A DNA stretch of 64,000 nt from DASUXA01 sp036378155 (GTDB lineage: Bacteria > Actinomycetota > Actinomycetes > Mycobacteriales > Micromonosporaceae): the NCBI GenBank assembly GCA_036378155.1, contig DASUXA010000075.1, positions 16,917 to 80,916 on the forward strand, in the 5' to 3' direction. Below are positions 1 to 9,800 of this stretch, in pieces. A program made the position numbers and the translations under genes. The notes under the pieces are model-generated. The model was not told the DNA's origin, made no database searches, and saw only the letters and a list, made by a program, of their open reading frames with translations. Positions within the stretch are counted from its first letter, which is position 1. The number at the start of each line of letters is the position of its first letter.

Positions 1-2
1 CC

Positions 3-869
3 GGCAACCCGTGGCTCGCCTTCGGCGGGGTGTACTTCCTGGTCAAGCCGCTGCGCATCGTGCTGATCGTGGTACTCGCCCTGCTCGCGCGGCACCTGCT
101 GCACCGCACCATCGAGCGGCTGGTGCGCAGCACGTCCCGCAACTCGGTGCCGATCATCCTCAAACCCCTGCGCGACCGCCGCCCGCCCGCCGTGCGGGAC
201 AGCAGCGAGGTCATCCCGGAGCGTCGGCGGCAACGCGCCGAGGCGATCGGCTCGGTGTTGCGCAGCTTCTCCACCGCGCTGGTGTCGTCCATCGCGGTAC
301 TGCTCGTCCTCGGCGAACTCGGCGTCGACCTCGCGCCGCTGCTCGCCAGCGCCGGCATCGCCGGGGTGGCCCTCGGTTTCGGCGCGCAGAGCCTGGTCAA
401 GGACGTCATCGCGGGGCTGTTCATGCTGCTCGAAGACCAGTACGGGGTGGGCGACTCGGTCGACGTGGGCGCGGCGAGCGGCACCGTCGAGGCGGTCGGG
501 CTGCGGATCACCACCATCCGCGACAGCCAGGGCGTGCTCTGGTACATCCGCAACGGCGAGATCGTCAAGGTCGGCAACAAGAGCCAGGGCTGGTCGGTGG
601 TCGTCGTCGACCTCCCGGTCGGTTTCACCAGTGTCGACGAGGCGACCCAGGTGTTGCGTACCGCCGCCGACGGGCTCGGCGGCGACCCCGCGTGGCGGGA
701 CGACCTGATCGAGCCGCCCGAGGTACTGGGCGTGGAGCAGGTCAACGTGGGCGGCGTGGTACTGCGCACCACGGTGAAGACGAAGCCGGACGCGCGCGGC
801 CGGGTCGGTCGGGAACTGCGCCGCCGGCTCATGGACGCGTTGTCGGCGGCGGGCATCACCCAAGGCTGA
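3..869 (+). CDS. MscS-type mechanosensitive channel, 5'-truncated by window edge
   Basis: The reading frame is open from the first base, so the true start lies upstream and only the C-terminal 288 residues are present. A hydrophobic segment (about residues 10-27), a charged linker, then a second segment with the glycine/alanine-rich AGIAGVALGFGAQSL stretch correspond to TM2, TM3 and the pore helix of the small-conductance MscS family. The downstream part (DQYGVGDSVDVG, IRNGEIVKVGNKSQ) matches the beta domain and alpha/beta cytoplasmic vestibule. Such channels release solutes during hypo-osmotic shock. The stop codon lies inside the first copy of a 35-bp tandem duplication. The family call is secure; the full length is not visible. 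Confidence 0.9.
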   Translation, partial: GNPWLAFGGVYFLVKPLRIVLIVVLALLARHLLHRTIERLVRSTSRNSVPIILKPLRDRRPPAVRDSSEVIPERRRQRAEAIGSVLRSFSTALVSSIAVLLVLGELGVDLAPLLASAGIAGVALGFGAQSLVKDVIAGLFMLLEDQYGVGDSVDVGAASGTVEAVGLRITTIRDSQGVLWYIRNGEIVKVGNKSQGWSVVVVDLPVGFTSVDEATQVLRTAADGLGGDPAWRDDLIEPPEVLGVEQVNVGGVVLRTTVKTKPDARGRVGRELRRRLMDALSAAGITQG

Positions 870-921
870 GCCCGGTGTCCGCCGCGGGCATCACCCAAGG
901 GCTGAGCCCGGTGTCCGCCGC
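851..921. repeat. 35/36-bp tandem duplication across the mscS stop codon
   Basis: Bases 851-885 and 886-921 are two copies of one unit, identical except for one extra G in the second copy. The first copy contains the last codons and TGA of the channel gene; the second lies in the untranslated 3' side. It is one of several stop-proximal duplications in the window. Confidence 0.92.
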
Positions 922-1167
922 CGCGTCCCGGTGCGGCGGGCAGCCGAGCGTGGTCCGACTCCGCCGTCACCGACGGTAATCATCCACTTCGCCGGACCCT
1001 ACCGCGGCCCGCGCGCGCCGCCTACGGGTTCCGCCCCGGCTGCTCGGTCGGTTATCGTCCCATCCATCAGCCAAGTGGTCGATGCTCCATCCGTTCACCC
1101 TAGCCACAACTCGGCTGATCGGGCAGAATTCGGGAGCACGACGTACATAGCCCCCGAGGTCGTGACC

Positions 1168-2607
1168 ATGACGACCGGAGGTCAGAACCAGAAGGGCCGG
1201 CCGGTGCACGACGAGACGCACACCGCGGAGCGCCCGGCTACGTTCCGGGAGGTGTTCGGTACCACCGAATACCGCGCGGTGTTTCTCGGCAGTTCGCTGT
1301 CGTGGGTCGGCGACTACCTCGCGCGCGCGGCGGTGACCGCGCTGGTGTACCGGCAGACCGGCTCGGTCGCCATGTCCGCCGCCACCTTCGCGATCAGCTA
1401 CCTGCCGTGGATCGCCGGCGGGCCGGTGCTGTCCGCGATCGCGGAGCGTCACTCGTACCGCTCGGTGATGGTGATCTGCGACATCGTGCGCGCGATGCTG
1501 ATCGCGCTGGTCGCGGTACCACGAATCCCGATCTGGGCGATCCTGGCGCTGCTGTTCGCGACCGCGATGCTCAACCCGCCGTTCGACGCCGCCCGTTCCG
1601 CCCTGCTGCCGCGCATCCTGCACGGCGACCGGTACGTGCTGGGGCTGTCCCTGCAGAGCACGACCCGGCAGGCGGTCCAGATCGGCGGCTACCTGACCGG
1701 CGCCGCCCTCGGGTACAACCATCCGCATCTCGCGCTGTTCGTCGACGCGGTGACGTTCGCGTTCTCGGCGTTCCTGGTCGGGCTGTGGGTCCGCGCGCGC
1801 AGTCCCGCCCTGACCGCCCGGCACCGGACCCATCTGCTGCGCGAGACCGCCGAGGGCTACCAACTCGTGTTCGGCAACCCGGTGCTGCGGGCGATCGCGG
1901 TGGTGAGCTTCGCGTCGATGCTCTTCGCCGTGGTACCGGAGGCGCTGGCCGCCGCCTGGGCGGCACTGCTGGCGCCACGGGTCAGCGATCGGGGCTGGGT
2001 CCAGGGTCTGATCATGGTGGCGAACCCGCTCGGCTTCATCGTCGGCGGTCTACTGATCGGTCGGCTGGTCGCGCCGGCGGTACGCCGTCGGTTGATCCGG
2101 CCGTTCGCCGTGCTCATTCCGGCAGCGCTCGTCCCGGCGCTGATCAACCCGTCCGCGGTGGTCGTCGCGGTGATGGCGGCGGTGTGCGGCTTCGCCGTCG
2201 CGGGCATGATCCCGGCAGCCAACGGGCTGTTCGTACAGGCGCTGCCGGACGCGTTCCGGGCCCGCGCCTTCGGCGTGATGCAGAGCGGGGTACAGATCTG
2301 CCAGGGCGTCGCCGTGCTGGTCACAGGCACGCTCGCCGACCGGTACCCGCTGCCGGTCGTAGTGGGGCTGTGGAGTCTGCTCGGCGTCGCGATCATGGTC
2401 TTTGCCGGCGCCTCGTGGCCGGCGTCCGAACAGTTCTCGACGGCGACCGCCACGGCTCGGGAGATGAACGCCGGGAACGCGACCGACCGGACGGTGGTAC
2501 CCGGTACCCCTGCCGCCCGCCGCCCCGGCGACCCCGCAGCACCCGCCGGACCGTCCGGCCCCGCCGCGCAGGGACCGGGCGCGGCGCAGGTCGGCGTGGT
2601 GAGCTGA
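1168..2607 (+). CDS. Major facilitator superfamily permease
   Basis: This is a 479-residue integral membrane protein with about twelve hydrophobic segments, starting with FLGSSLSWVGDYLARAAV and ending with a hydrophilic Ala/Pro-rich tail of about 50 residues. The layout fits drug-efflux or enterobactin-exporter-like MFS proteins of actinomycetes. I chose ATG at 1168, preceded by GAGG at 1156-1159, over far upstream in-frame codons because the family starts just before a short hydrophilic leader. GTG at 1162 is possible. The substrate cannot be deduced. Globin starts 58 bp downstream on the same strand, so co-transcription is possible. Confidence 0.85.
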   Translation: MTTGGQNQKGRPVHDETHTAERPATFREVFGTTEYRAVFLGSSLSWVGDYLARAAVTALVYRQTGSVAMSAATFAISYLPWIAGGPVLSAIAERHSYRSVMVICDIVRAMLIALVAVPRIPIWAILALLFATAMLNPPFDAARSALLPRILHGDRYVLGLSLQSTTRQAVQIGGYLTGAALGYNHPHLALFVDAVTFAFSAFLVGLWVRARSPALTARHRTHLLRETAEGYQLVFGNPVLRAIAVVSFASMLFAVVPEALAAAWAALLAPRVSDRGWVQGLIMVANPLGFIVGGLLIGRLVAPAVRRRLIRPFAVLIPAALVPALINPSAVVVAVMAAVCGFAVAGMIPAANGLFVQALPDAFRARAFGVMQSGVQICQGVAVLVTGTLADRYPLPVVVGLWSLLGVAIMVFAGASWPASEQFSTATATAREMNAGNATDRTVVPGTPAARRPGDPAAPAGPSGPAAQGPGAAQVGVVS

Positions 2608-2664
2608 GCCGGGCGTCGCGCCCCGACGGGAGGCATCCGCCGACGCGCCTGGCACCATGGACGG

Positions 2665-3051
2665 GTGAGCAGCGCCCCCACCTTCTACGACGCGGTCGGC
2701 GGTGAGCCGACCTTCCGCAAACTGGTCGACGTGTTCTACGCCGGGGTGGCCGAGGACCCGCTGCTGCGCCCGATGTACCCGGAGGAGGATCTGGGGCCCG
2801 CCGCGGACCGGCTGCGGATGTTCCTCGTGCAGTACTGGGGCGGCCCGAACACGTACTCGCAGCAGCGCGGACATCCGCGCCTGCGGATGCGCCACGCGCC
2901 GTTCCGGGTCGGGCCGCGCGAACGGGACGCGTGGCTGACGCACATGCGCGACGCGGTGGACTCGCTCGACCTGGACCCGGCACACGAAGCCGAGTTGTGG
3001 GCGTACCTGGAACGGGCGGCGCACTTCATGGTGAACACGTTCGAGGACTAG
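2665..3051 (+). CDS. glbO: Truncated haemoglobin, group II (HbO)
   Basis: This 128-residue protein has the length and order of group II truncated haemoglobins. It begins FYDAVGGEPTFRKLVDVFY, contains the CD-loop/E-helix stretch with QYWGGP, the F-helix region RHAPFRVG with the proximal histidine, and ends in a G/H helix. Trp in WAYLERAAHFM is at the G8 position typical of group II. HbO binds O2 and NO in the cytoplasm and is linked to respiration or redox stress in mycobacteria. The start is GTG at 2665. The gene converges on the YbjN-like gene, with a strong hairpin between them. Confidence 0.93.
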   Translation: MSSAPTFYDAVGGEPTFRKLVDVFYAGVAEDPLLRPMYPEEDLGPAADRLRMFLVQYWGGPNTYSQQRGHPRLRMRHAPFRVGPRERDAWLTHMRDAVDSLDLDPAHEAELWAYLERAAHFMVNTFED

Positions 3052-3058
3052 CGGGGGT

Positions 3059-3112
3059 GCCGGTCGCCGGACCGTGGCGCGACCAGCCGGTCGCCGGACC
3101 GTGGCGCGACCG
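3059..3112. repeat. 27-bp tandem duplication just after glbO
   Basis: Bases 3059-3085 and 3086-3112 are two copies of a 27-bp unit differing only at the last base. They begin 8 bp after the glbO stop codon, before the terminator hairpin. Confidence 0.9.
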
Positions 3113-3128
3113 ACCAGTCGCTGACGGT

Positions 3129-3166
3129 GACGCGACGGACGGGGCGTATGCCCCGTCCGTCGCGTC
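3129..3166. terminator. Bidirectional terminator hairpin (glbO / YbjN)
   Basis: A perfect 17-bp inverted repeat (3129-3145 with 3150-3166) with a GTAT loop lies between convergent genes. It lacks a T-tract, as is usual in high-GC actinomycetes. Confidence 0.85.
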
Positions 3167-3190
3167 GTTCCGGCTCACGTCGGCGTGACG

Positions 3191-3234
3191 TCGGGTTCCG
3201 GTTCGTCGGGTCCCGGTTCGCCGGGTTCCGGTCG
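3191..3234. repeat. 15-bp degenerate tandem repeat
   Basis: Three consecutive units of 14-15 bp of the form TCGGGTTCCGGTTCG lie about 30 bp past the stop of the leftward YbjN-like gene. Confidence 0.75.
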
Positions 3235-3263
3235 TCGGGCCGTCCGGGTGTCGCGCCCGCCCG

Positions 3264-3746
3264 CTACAACAGGCCGCCCTCGTCGTACAGCCATTCCACG
3301 AACGAGACGGCGACCGCGGCGGCGCAGTCGATCAGTTCGACCAGCAGTTGGTCGTGGACCCCGGAGACGAGCGGCACCTGCATCTCGGCGTAGATCGGCA
3401 ACTGGTTGCGTTCGGAGGGGTCGCCCACGTACGCCTTGCAGAACCGGCGGGAATGGTTCCACTCGTTGACCGCTCGGTAGGCCCGATCGGTCCAGTCACA
3501 GGGGACGGTGGCGTACGGCCGGGCCCGCATCACCAGGATCTCGTCGTCGGGGCCCTCCAGCGTGAACAGCACCGCGTGCCGTTCCCACATCGCCAGCAGG
3601 CTGCCGTCGCCGTCCGTCAGATAGCGGATGTCAAGGCAGTCGAGCGCCGCGCCGATCCGTTCCATCGACACCGGGCTGACGACGGCAGCCGCCATGCTCC
3701 GGGTCGCCGCTTCCCCAACGCTGCTGCGCGGGGCTGGAAGTTCCAT
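3264..3746 (-). CDS. YbjN-domain protein
   Basis: This soluble protein of 160 residues resembles the YbjN / type III chaperone-like fold common in actinobacteria. The visible pattern is ALDCLDIRYLTDGDG, then a beta strand ending in AVLFTLEG, the RAYRAVNEWNHSRRFCKAYV helix and a C-terminal acidic helix SFVEWLYDEGG. ATG at 3746 is preceded by AGGGG at about 5 nt; GTG at 3752 is an alternative. YbjN proteins are linked to stress or motility in enterobacteria, but their molecular role in actinomycetes is not established. The gene is monocistronic, divergent from the DHFR-like gene across a 439-bp gap. Confidence 0.8.
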   Translation of the reverse strand: MELPAPRSSVGEAATRSMAAAVVSPVSMERIGAALDCLDIRYLTDGDGSLLAMWERHAVLFTLEGPDDEILVMRARPYATVPCDWTDRAYRAVNEWNHSRRFCKAYVGDPSERNQLPIYAEMQVPLVSGVHDQLLVELIDCAAAVAVSFVEWLYDEGGLL

Positions 3747-4185
3747 CTTCACCCCTACTTCGGCTGTCGAGCGCCCTTCACACGGGTCTCCGCTCCGAAC
3801 GGTTCCGCCCCGCCATGGCCACCTCGGCATAGTGGTGCTCCTCGCTTCGCAGAGTGTCCACGTGCCAACCGTCCGTGGACCCGATGCGTGACCATACCGG
3901 GACACTCGACGCGGCGACAGTCCCTCGCGGCGCGTCGACACCCTTACGGGTCCCTCGCGTCGGGCAGGTACGAAATCGCTTTCACGGCCCGGCTCCGCGC
4001 GACAACCGCCCGGCCGACTGGCGGCTCGTCGGCGCCCGGTTGGCGGCGAGGCGGACCCGTACGGCTGAGGCGGTGCGAGCCGCGGTCCGAGCGCGATGGC
4101 GCTGTCGATCCGGCGGTCTGTCGTTCGTGTAGGAGGTGAGGACGCCGGGGCGACGCCGGCGCACAGGCACGAAGGAGACGCCACT
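3747..4185. other. Divergent intergenic region without a recognisable gene
   Basis: This 439-bp gap between two divergent genes presumably holds both promoters. A partial direct repeat (GTCCCTCGCG at about 3921 and 3952) is visible. No ORF here has convincing codon composition. Confidence 0.5.
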
Positions 4186-4770
4186 ATGGGCAAGGTCGTT
4201 GCCATCGAGCACCTGACGCTGGACGGCGTGGTACAGGCTCCGGGACACCCCGAGGAGGACCCGCGGGACGGATTTCCCCACGGCGGCTGGGCGAACCGCG
4301 CCCAGGACCCGGCGATGCAGCAGGTGATGGCCGCGTACATGTCGAGCACATGGTCTCTGCTGGCGGGGCGGACGACGTACGAGCGTTTCGCGGACTACTG
4401 GCCGAAGCAGGCGCCGAACCCGTTCACCGAGGCGCTGAACCGGGTTCACAAGTACGTCGCGTCGACGACGCTGACCGAGCCGCTGGGCTGGCAGAACTCG
4501 ACGCTGCTGACGGGCGACGCCGCGCGGGAGGTGGCCCGGCTCAAGGCTGAACTGCCGGACAACCTGGTGGTCTTCGGCAGCGCGACGCTGGTGCGCTCGC
4601 TGATGCCGCACCACCTGGTGGACCAGTTCGTCCTCATGATCCACCCGCTGGTGCTCGGCTCGGGCCGCCGGTTGTTTTCCGGCTCGGACGTGGCCGCTTT
4701 CCGGCTGGTCGACTCGATGACCACCAGTACCGGCGTGGTCATCGCCTGCTACCAACCCGGCACAACATGA
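4186..4770 (+). CDS. DHFR/RibD C-terminal fold reductase
   Basis: This 194-residue protein of the RibD_C / dihydrofolate-reductase-like family begins MGKVVAIEHLTLDGVVQAPG, the strand-helix pattern of the NADPH-binding fold. It contains LLAGRTTYERFADYW, LVVFGSATLVRSLM and HPLVLGSGRRLF, all hallmarks of this stand-alone family. These proteins are not the essential folate DHFR and their substrate is usually unknown. ATG at 4186 is chosen because GAAGGAGA sits 8 nt upstream; the in-frame upstream extension is compositionally poor. A paralogue is at 33267-33809. Confidence 0.87.
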   Translation: MGKVVAIEHLTLDGVVQAPGHPEEDPRDGFPHGGWANRAQDPAMQQVMAAYMSSTWSLLAGRTTYERFADYWPKQAPNPFTEALNRVHKYVASTTLTEPLGWQNSTLLTGDAAREVARLKAELPDNLVVFGSATLVRSLMPHHLVDQFVLMIHPLVLGSGRRLFSGSDVAAFRLVDSMTTSTGVVIACYQPGTT

Positions 4771-4812
4771 TCATGTCGGACCGCGTGTCGCGGGAACCCT
4801 GCCGCGCGGAAC

Positions 4813-5466
4813 CTAGGGTCGGGGCCGGTGCGGACCCGTTGGGCGCAGCGCCAGGGTCGCGTCGGCGCGACGCCAGACCGTGCCGTACCGACCGGCCAGC
4901 CCGACCCAGCCGCCTGAGACGACGACCCGCACCTCGCCCGGACCGTCCGGCTCCACGAAGCCCATCCGGACCAGCCCCTGGACCAGCCGCTGGCTGACCT
5001 CGACGCGCCGGTCGTCGGCGAGTACCACGATCGGCACGTGGTCGAGCAGCGCGTCGCGGATCATCCGCTCGCCGACCGGACGGCCCGCGAGCCCGCCGGT
5101 ACCGGCGGCGCGCAGCGTCGCCGCCGCCGCCCCGGCGAGCTGCCGGACCTGTTCGGCGGGCAGTACCTCGACCTGGGTCCCGGCTCCCGGCGGCAGCGGC
5201 GACCGCCACTGCGCGTCCCTGGCGGGCGGCGACGTCGGCGAGCCGGACTGCAGGGCGGTCAGCAGGTCAGCCGCGCCCAGCGTGGTGTCCACGGCGGACG
5301 GAACCGGTACGGTGCGGCAGACCAGGACGTCCCAGGGCAGCCTGCCCCACAGGGTGAGCGCGTCCGAACCGGCGGGCCGCAGCCGTACCAGCGCGGCGCG
5401 GTCGAGCCGAGTCAGCCGAGCCAGGAACGGTCCGGCGTCGGCGAGAGTCAGTCCGGCGGGGATCAC
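4813..5466 (-). CDS. Actinobacterial hypothetical protein in thioesterase operon
   Basis: I do not recognise a named family in this 217-residue product. It has an alpha/beta pattern: an N-terminal FLARLTRLDRAALVRLRP segment, then ALTLWGRLPWDVLVCRTV, and a C-terminal DDRRVEVSQRLVQGLVRMGFVE that resembles a winged-helix-like end. The GTG at 5466 overlaps the TGA of the upstream thioesterase by four bases, which fixes the start and indicates translational coupling as the last gene of the ettA-thioesterase operon. Its job is unknown, but it is probably made with the thioesterases. Confidence 0.7.
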   Translation of the reverse strand: MIPAGLTLADAGPFLARLTRLDRAALVRLRPAGSDALTLWGRLPWDVLVCRTVPVPSAVDTTLGAADLLTALQSGSPTSPPARDAQWRSPLPPGAGTQVEVLPAEQVRQLAGAAAATLRAAGTGGLAGRPVGERMIRDALLDHVPIVVLADDRRVEVSQRLVQGLVRMGFVEPDGPGEVRVVVSGGWVGLAGRYGTVWRRADATLALRPTGPHRPRP

Positions 5467-5885
5467 GCCTGCCACGGCAGCAGAAACGCGCGCTCCGCGT
5501 CGCTGAGGCGGCGCGGACGCTGGGTCTCCAGGTCGTACGGCACGCACACCGAGCGTGCCCGGCTCGCCACCTGCCCCCGGTCGAACAGTTCGTAGGCGAT
5601 GACGAACCGGCTGGGCCGGATGTCCTCGACCCACATCTCGATGGTGACCGTGGGACGCGCGCCGTCGTGCTCGGCGGTGGCGTAGTCCACCGGGCGCAGG
5701 TAGTCGACCTCGTGCCGGGAGATCACCACGCCCTCCTCGAACGAGGTGAGGCCCTGTTCACCCGCCCGGCGGAACATCAGCGCGACCCGCGCCTCCTCGT
5801 ACAGCGTCAGGAACCGCGCATTGTTGACGTGCCCGAACACGTCGAGGTCGGACCAGCGCAGCGCGCACTGGTAGGTGTATCTCAC
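5463..5885 (-). CDS. Acyl-CoA thioesterase (4HBT hotdog fold)
   Basis: This 140-residue hotdog-fold protein begins YTYQCALRWSDLDVFGHVNN. The D-x-F/L-G-H-V-N-N motif carries the catalytic Asp of 4-hydroxybenzoyl-CoA/YbgC-type thioesterases, followed by the long helix ARFLTLYEEARVALM and the strand VDYLRPV. It should hydrolyse an acyl-CoA in the cytoplasm; the chain length is not predictable. GTG at 5885 overlaps the previous gene's TGA (GTGA), as does its own stop with the next gene. The neighbouring copy is a paralogue, so the pair may act as a heteromeric assembly or on different substrates. Confidence 0.88.
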   Translation of the reverse strand: MRYTYQCALRWSDLDVFGHVNNARFLTLYEEARVALMFRRAGEQGLTSFEEGVVISRHEVDYLRPVDYATAEHDGARPTVTIEMWVEDIRPSRFVIAYELFDRGQVASRARSVCVPYDLETQRPRRLSDAERAFLLPWQA

Positions 5886-6353
5886 CGGGCGCCACTCTCT
5901 TCGTTCGCGACCGCGAGGCTCGGGTCGCCCCAGAACGCCCGCTCGTCGTCGTCCAGCGGGCGCGGCTTGGCGTCCGCGTACGAGTACGCCACCAGCACGC
6001 ACTCGCAGCGGGCGACCGGTCCGGGCGCGTCCGGGCTGTACAGCCGCTGAAGCAGCGTCCACGAGGTGCGACCGACGCGGGACACGCCGGTCTCCACGCG
6101 CAGCGTCAAGCCCGGGCGGAACTCGACGGGAGCGAGGTAGTCCACCGCGACCCGCGCCGCGATGCAGCCGCGGTCGCCGGTCGAGCCCGGTACCCCGCTC
6201 GGCGACGCCGCCAGCAGCGCCATCCGGGCGTCCTCGAAGTACGACAGGTAGCGCGCGTGGTTGACGTGGCCGAGGGTGTCCGGGTCGGACCAGCGGACCT
6301 GGGCGTGGTACACCGCCGGCGACGCCGACATCGGCGTCGCCGGCGCCATCCGG

Positions 6354-6361
<8 letters not shown>
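5882..6361 (-). CDS. Acyl-CoA thioesterase (4HBT hotdog fold), paralogue
   Basis: This 159-residue hotdog thioesterase has VRWSDPDTLGHVNHARYLSYFEDAR, with the same catalytic D-x-x-G-H-V-N-H signature as its downstream neighbour, and AVDYLAPVEFRPG as the second strand. The GTG start at 6361 overlaps the last codons of ettA by eight bases; ATG at 6349 is an alternative. The tandem arrangement ettA-thioesterase-thioesterase-hypothetical, with coupled stops and starts throughout, indicates one leftward operon. Confidence 0.88.
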
Positions 6362-8030
<1,669 letters not shown>

Positions 8031-8390
8031 TGTGCGCCTTACCTCCGCCTTGTCTGCTCCGCCACCTCGCCGCGCGCCCGGCGCGAGCCGGGCCGTCGCG
8101 GTCAATCTTTCCAGGGTCGCCCCGCACCCGGGAAACCGGGCGGCGAGCCTGTGGACAACCAGCCCGACCGGGGCCGACCTCACGCGCCGACCATCCGGCG
8201 CGCACCGATCGACCATAACCGGGGGCGACCGACGCGTATTCCGCCGAAGATCACACCGGTACCGGCGACCTGGGCGGGTTACCGAGGTCGGAACGGGGAA
8301 CAGGGGGAACCGGTGATCACGTCGCCGGACGCGGCGACCGGGCCCGTTCAGTAGGCTCGGGGCAGGTCGTGGGAACGGAGGGAGCGCGGC
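8031..8390. other. Divergent ettA / otsA intergenic region
   Basis: This 360-bp region has no convincing ORF and should carry both promoters. The ettA Shine-Dalgarno sequence is at 8041-8046. A GGAACGGAGGGA stretch just before 8391 serves otsA. Confidence 0.6.
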
Positions 8391-9800
8391 GTGCCAGGAG
8401 GCAGCTCGTTCGTGGTCGTCGCCAACCGGTTGCCGGTCGACGAGATCAAGACCGCGGAAGGGCGCGCGTGGCGGCGAAGCCCGGGCGGACTCGTGACCGC
8501 CCTGGAGCCGGTACTCGTCGCCCACAAGGGGACCTGGGTCGGTTGGGCCGGCGGCGCGAGCCGCGAGGGCGACCCGGTGCCCGAGCCGTTCGAGTCGGAG
8601 GGGATGCGCCTGCGACCGGTACCGCTGACCCTGGACGACGTCGAGCGGTACTACGAGGGCTTCTCCAACTCGAGCCTGTGGCCGCTGTACCACGACGCGG
8701 TCGAGACGCCGATGTACAAGCGCTCCTGGTGGGACGCGTACCGACAGGTGAACCGCCGGTTCGCGGAGGCAGCCGCCGAGGAGGCGGGCGAGAAGGCGAC
8801 GGTCTGGGTCCAGGACTACCAGCTGCAACTGGTACCGGCGATCCTCCGCGAACTGCGACCCGACCTGCGGATCGGGTTCTTCCTGCACATCCCGTTCCCG
8901 CCGGTCGAGTTGTTCATGCAACTGCCGCGCCGGGTGGAGATCCTGCGCGGGCTGCTCGGCGCCGACCTGGTCGGCTTCCAGCGTCCGCTGGCCGCGCAGA
9001 ACTTCCTGCGGCTGACCCGGCACCTGCTGGGTCTGCGCCCCCGCGCGAACGCCGTCGACCTGGACGGTCGGCTGGTCAAGGCGACCGCCTTCCCGATCTC
9101 GATCGACGTCGCCGAGATGGAGGCGCTGGCGTCCAGCCCCCTGGTACGCACCCGAGCCGAGCAGATCCGCGCCGAACTGGGCGACCCCAAGACCGTCATC
9201 CTCGGCGTCGACCGGCTCGACTACACCAAGGGCATCGAACAACGACTCAAGGCGTTCCGGGAACTGCTGTCCGAAGGGCGTCTCTCAGTACCTGAGACGG
9301 TGATGGTCCAAGTCGCCACGCCGAGCCGGGAGCGGGTCGAGCACTACCAGGCACTTCGGGTCAAGGTCGAGCGCGAGGTCGGCCGGATCAACGGCGAGTA
9401 CGGGCGTGTCGGGGTGCCCGCAGTCCACTATCTTCACCAGTCGTACAGTCGCAGTGAGCTCGCGGCGCTGTACTGTGCGGCGGACGTGATGATGGTGACT
9501 CCTCTGCGGGACGGCATGAATCTGGTAGCCAAGGAGTACGTCGCCGCCCGGGTCGACCTGGGCGGCAGCCTCGTGCTCAGCGAGTTCGCCGGCGCGGCCG
9601 GCGATCTGCGGCAGGCATTCCTGTGCAACCCGCACGACCTCGACGGTGTCAAGGACGCGCTGCTCAAGGCGGTGCATGCCGATCCGGCCGAGGCGGCGAG
9701 ACGGATGCGCGTCATGCGTCGCCACGTTCGCGCACACGACGTCGCGCACTGGGCGCAATCCTTCCTTCAGGCACTCGGCGCGGCGGAGGCGACAGAGTGA
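8391..9800 (+). CDS. otsA: Trehalose-6-phosphate synthase (GT20)
   Basis: OtsA (469 residues) transfers glucose from a nucleotide sugar (UDP-, in actinomycetes also GDP-/ADP-glucose) to glucose-6-phosphate. The N-terminal VVVANRLPV and RSPGGLV, the acceptor-side WVQDYQLQLVP, the LHIPFPPVELF segment and the donor-binding DRLDYTKGIEQRLKAF block are the invariant GT20 motifs. The length matches the family. GTG at 8391 has an upstream GGAGGGA. The stop overlaps the start of the otsB fusion by GTGA, so the synthase and phosphatase are translationally coupled. The pathway supplies trehalose as compatible solute and carbon store. Confidence 0.96.
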   Translation: MPGGSSFVVVANRLPVDEIKTAEGRAWRRSPGGLVTALEPVLVAHKGTWVGWAGGASREGDPVPEPFESEGMRLRPVPLTLDDVERYYEGFSNSSLWPLYHDAVETPMYKRSWWDAYRQVNRRFAEAAAEEAGEKATVWVQDYQLQLVPAILRELRPDLRIGFFLHIPFPPVELFMQLPRRVEILRGLLGADLVGFQRPLAAQNFLRLTRHLLGLRPRANAVDLDGRLVKATAFPISIDVAEMEALASSPLVRTRAEQIRAELGDPKTVILGVDRLDYTKGIEQRLKAFRELLSEGRLSVPETVMVQVATPSRERVEHYQALRVKVEREVGRINGEYGRVGVPAVHYLHQSYSRSELAALYCAADVMMVTPLRDGMNLVAKEYVAARVDLGGSLVLSEFAGAAGDLRQAFLCNPHDLDGVKDALLKAVHADPAEAARRMRVMRRHVRAHDVAHWAQSFLQALGAAEATE